Source: Methylotenera sp.
Lineage (GTDB): Bacteria > Pseudomonadota > Gammaproteobacteria > Burkholderiales > Methylophilaceae
Reading direction: 5' to 3'
Length of the DNA stretch: 6,234 bases
Assembly (NCBI GenBank): GCA_027487055.1
Contig: JAIYEJ010000191.1
Location: 1-6,234, forward strand
Shown here: positions 6,136 to 6,234 of the stretch, piece after piece
Layout: the number at the start of each line of letters is the position of its first letter
Position numbering within the stretch: position 1 is the first letter of the stretch
The notes under the pieces: generated by a model
What the model saw: only the letters and a program-made list of their open reading frames with translations
The model's database searches: none
What the model was told of the DNA's origin: nothing
Translations under genes and position numbers: made by a program

Positions 6136-6234
6136 TTAAAACAGCATTAAAGCAGCCATTACTGCCATAAGTAAATCTTCAATAATAGTGACTGTCGTCA
6201 TTGGTAAATTAAACCCTGTACCTAAGCAAGCGCA
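6136..6234 (-). CDS. C-terminal end of an unrecognised protein, cut by window edge
   Basis: The minus strand is open from the window edge to TAA at 6136-6138, giving 32 residues. They include GTGFNLPMTTVTIIEDLL and then a hydrophobic tail, MAVMAALMLF. The tail could be the end of a membrane helix, which would make this a membrane protein, but the piece is too short to assign. I do not recognise the family. It is oriented with the other genes and ends 110 bases before the diguanylate cyclase start. The opposite strand is also open here, but its frame is closed by a stop just upstream and reads less naturally. Confidence 0.45.
   Translation of the reverse strand, partial: CACLGTGFNLPMTTVTIIEDLLMAVMAALMLF

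Overview
The window reads as ordinary chromosome from an AT-rich betaproteobacterium, possibly of the Methylophilaceae/Nitrosomonadales type. That placement is inferred from the class I AroA, the tyrA-aroA order, the adjacent aat and bpt genes and the low-GC codon use. No sequence search was possible. All convincing genes lie on the minus strand, so transcription runs from high to low coordinates.

In transcription order, the right edge holds the last 32 codons of an unrecognised, probably membrane-associated protein. About 110 bases later comes a 666-residue membrane diguanylate cyclase with a large periplasmic Cache sensor, a HAMP-like linker, a PAS domain and an intact GGDEF domain with an I-site. 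Seventy-three bases after it start aat and then bpt, separated by one base. These encode the two bacterial aminoacyl-tRNA-protein transferases that put leucine or phenylalanine on protein N-termini and so feed the ClpS/ClpAP degradation route.

Next is a gene-poor stretch of about 435 bases (2042-2477). It looks like decayed coding sequence. The best trace is a minus-strand, frameshifted SnoaL/NTF2-like C-terminus.

The left third holds a small DUF393/DCC-family CxxC protein, then tyrA (prephenate dehydrogenase) and aroA (EPSP synthase, cut by the window edge). The last two are six bases apart and act in aromatic amino acid synthesis. AroA makes EPSP, the precursor of chorismate, and TyrA converts prephenate on the tyrosine branch. 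A perfect 10-bp inverted repeat sits right at the tyrA start.

I did not find a convincing new multi-gene system. The points most worth a second look are the decayed gap, the inverted repeat at tyrA, the short basic ORF abutting the DUF393 start, and the absence of the usual pheA/hisC neighbours upstream of tyrA.
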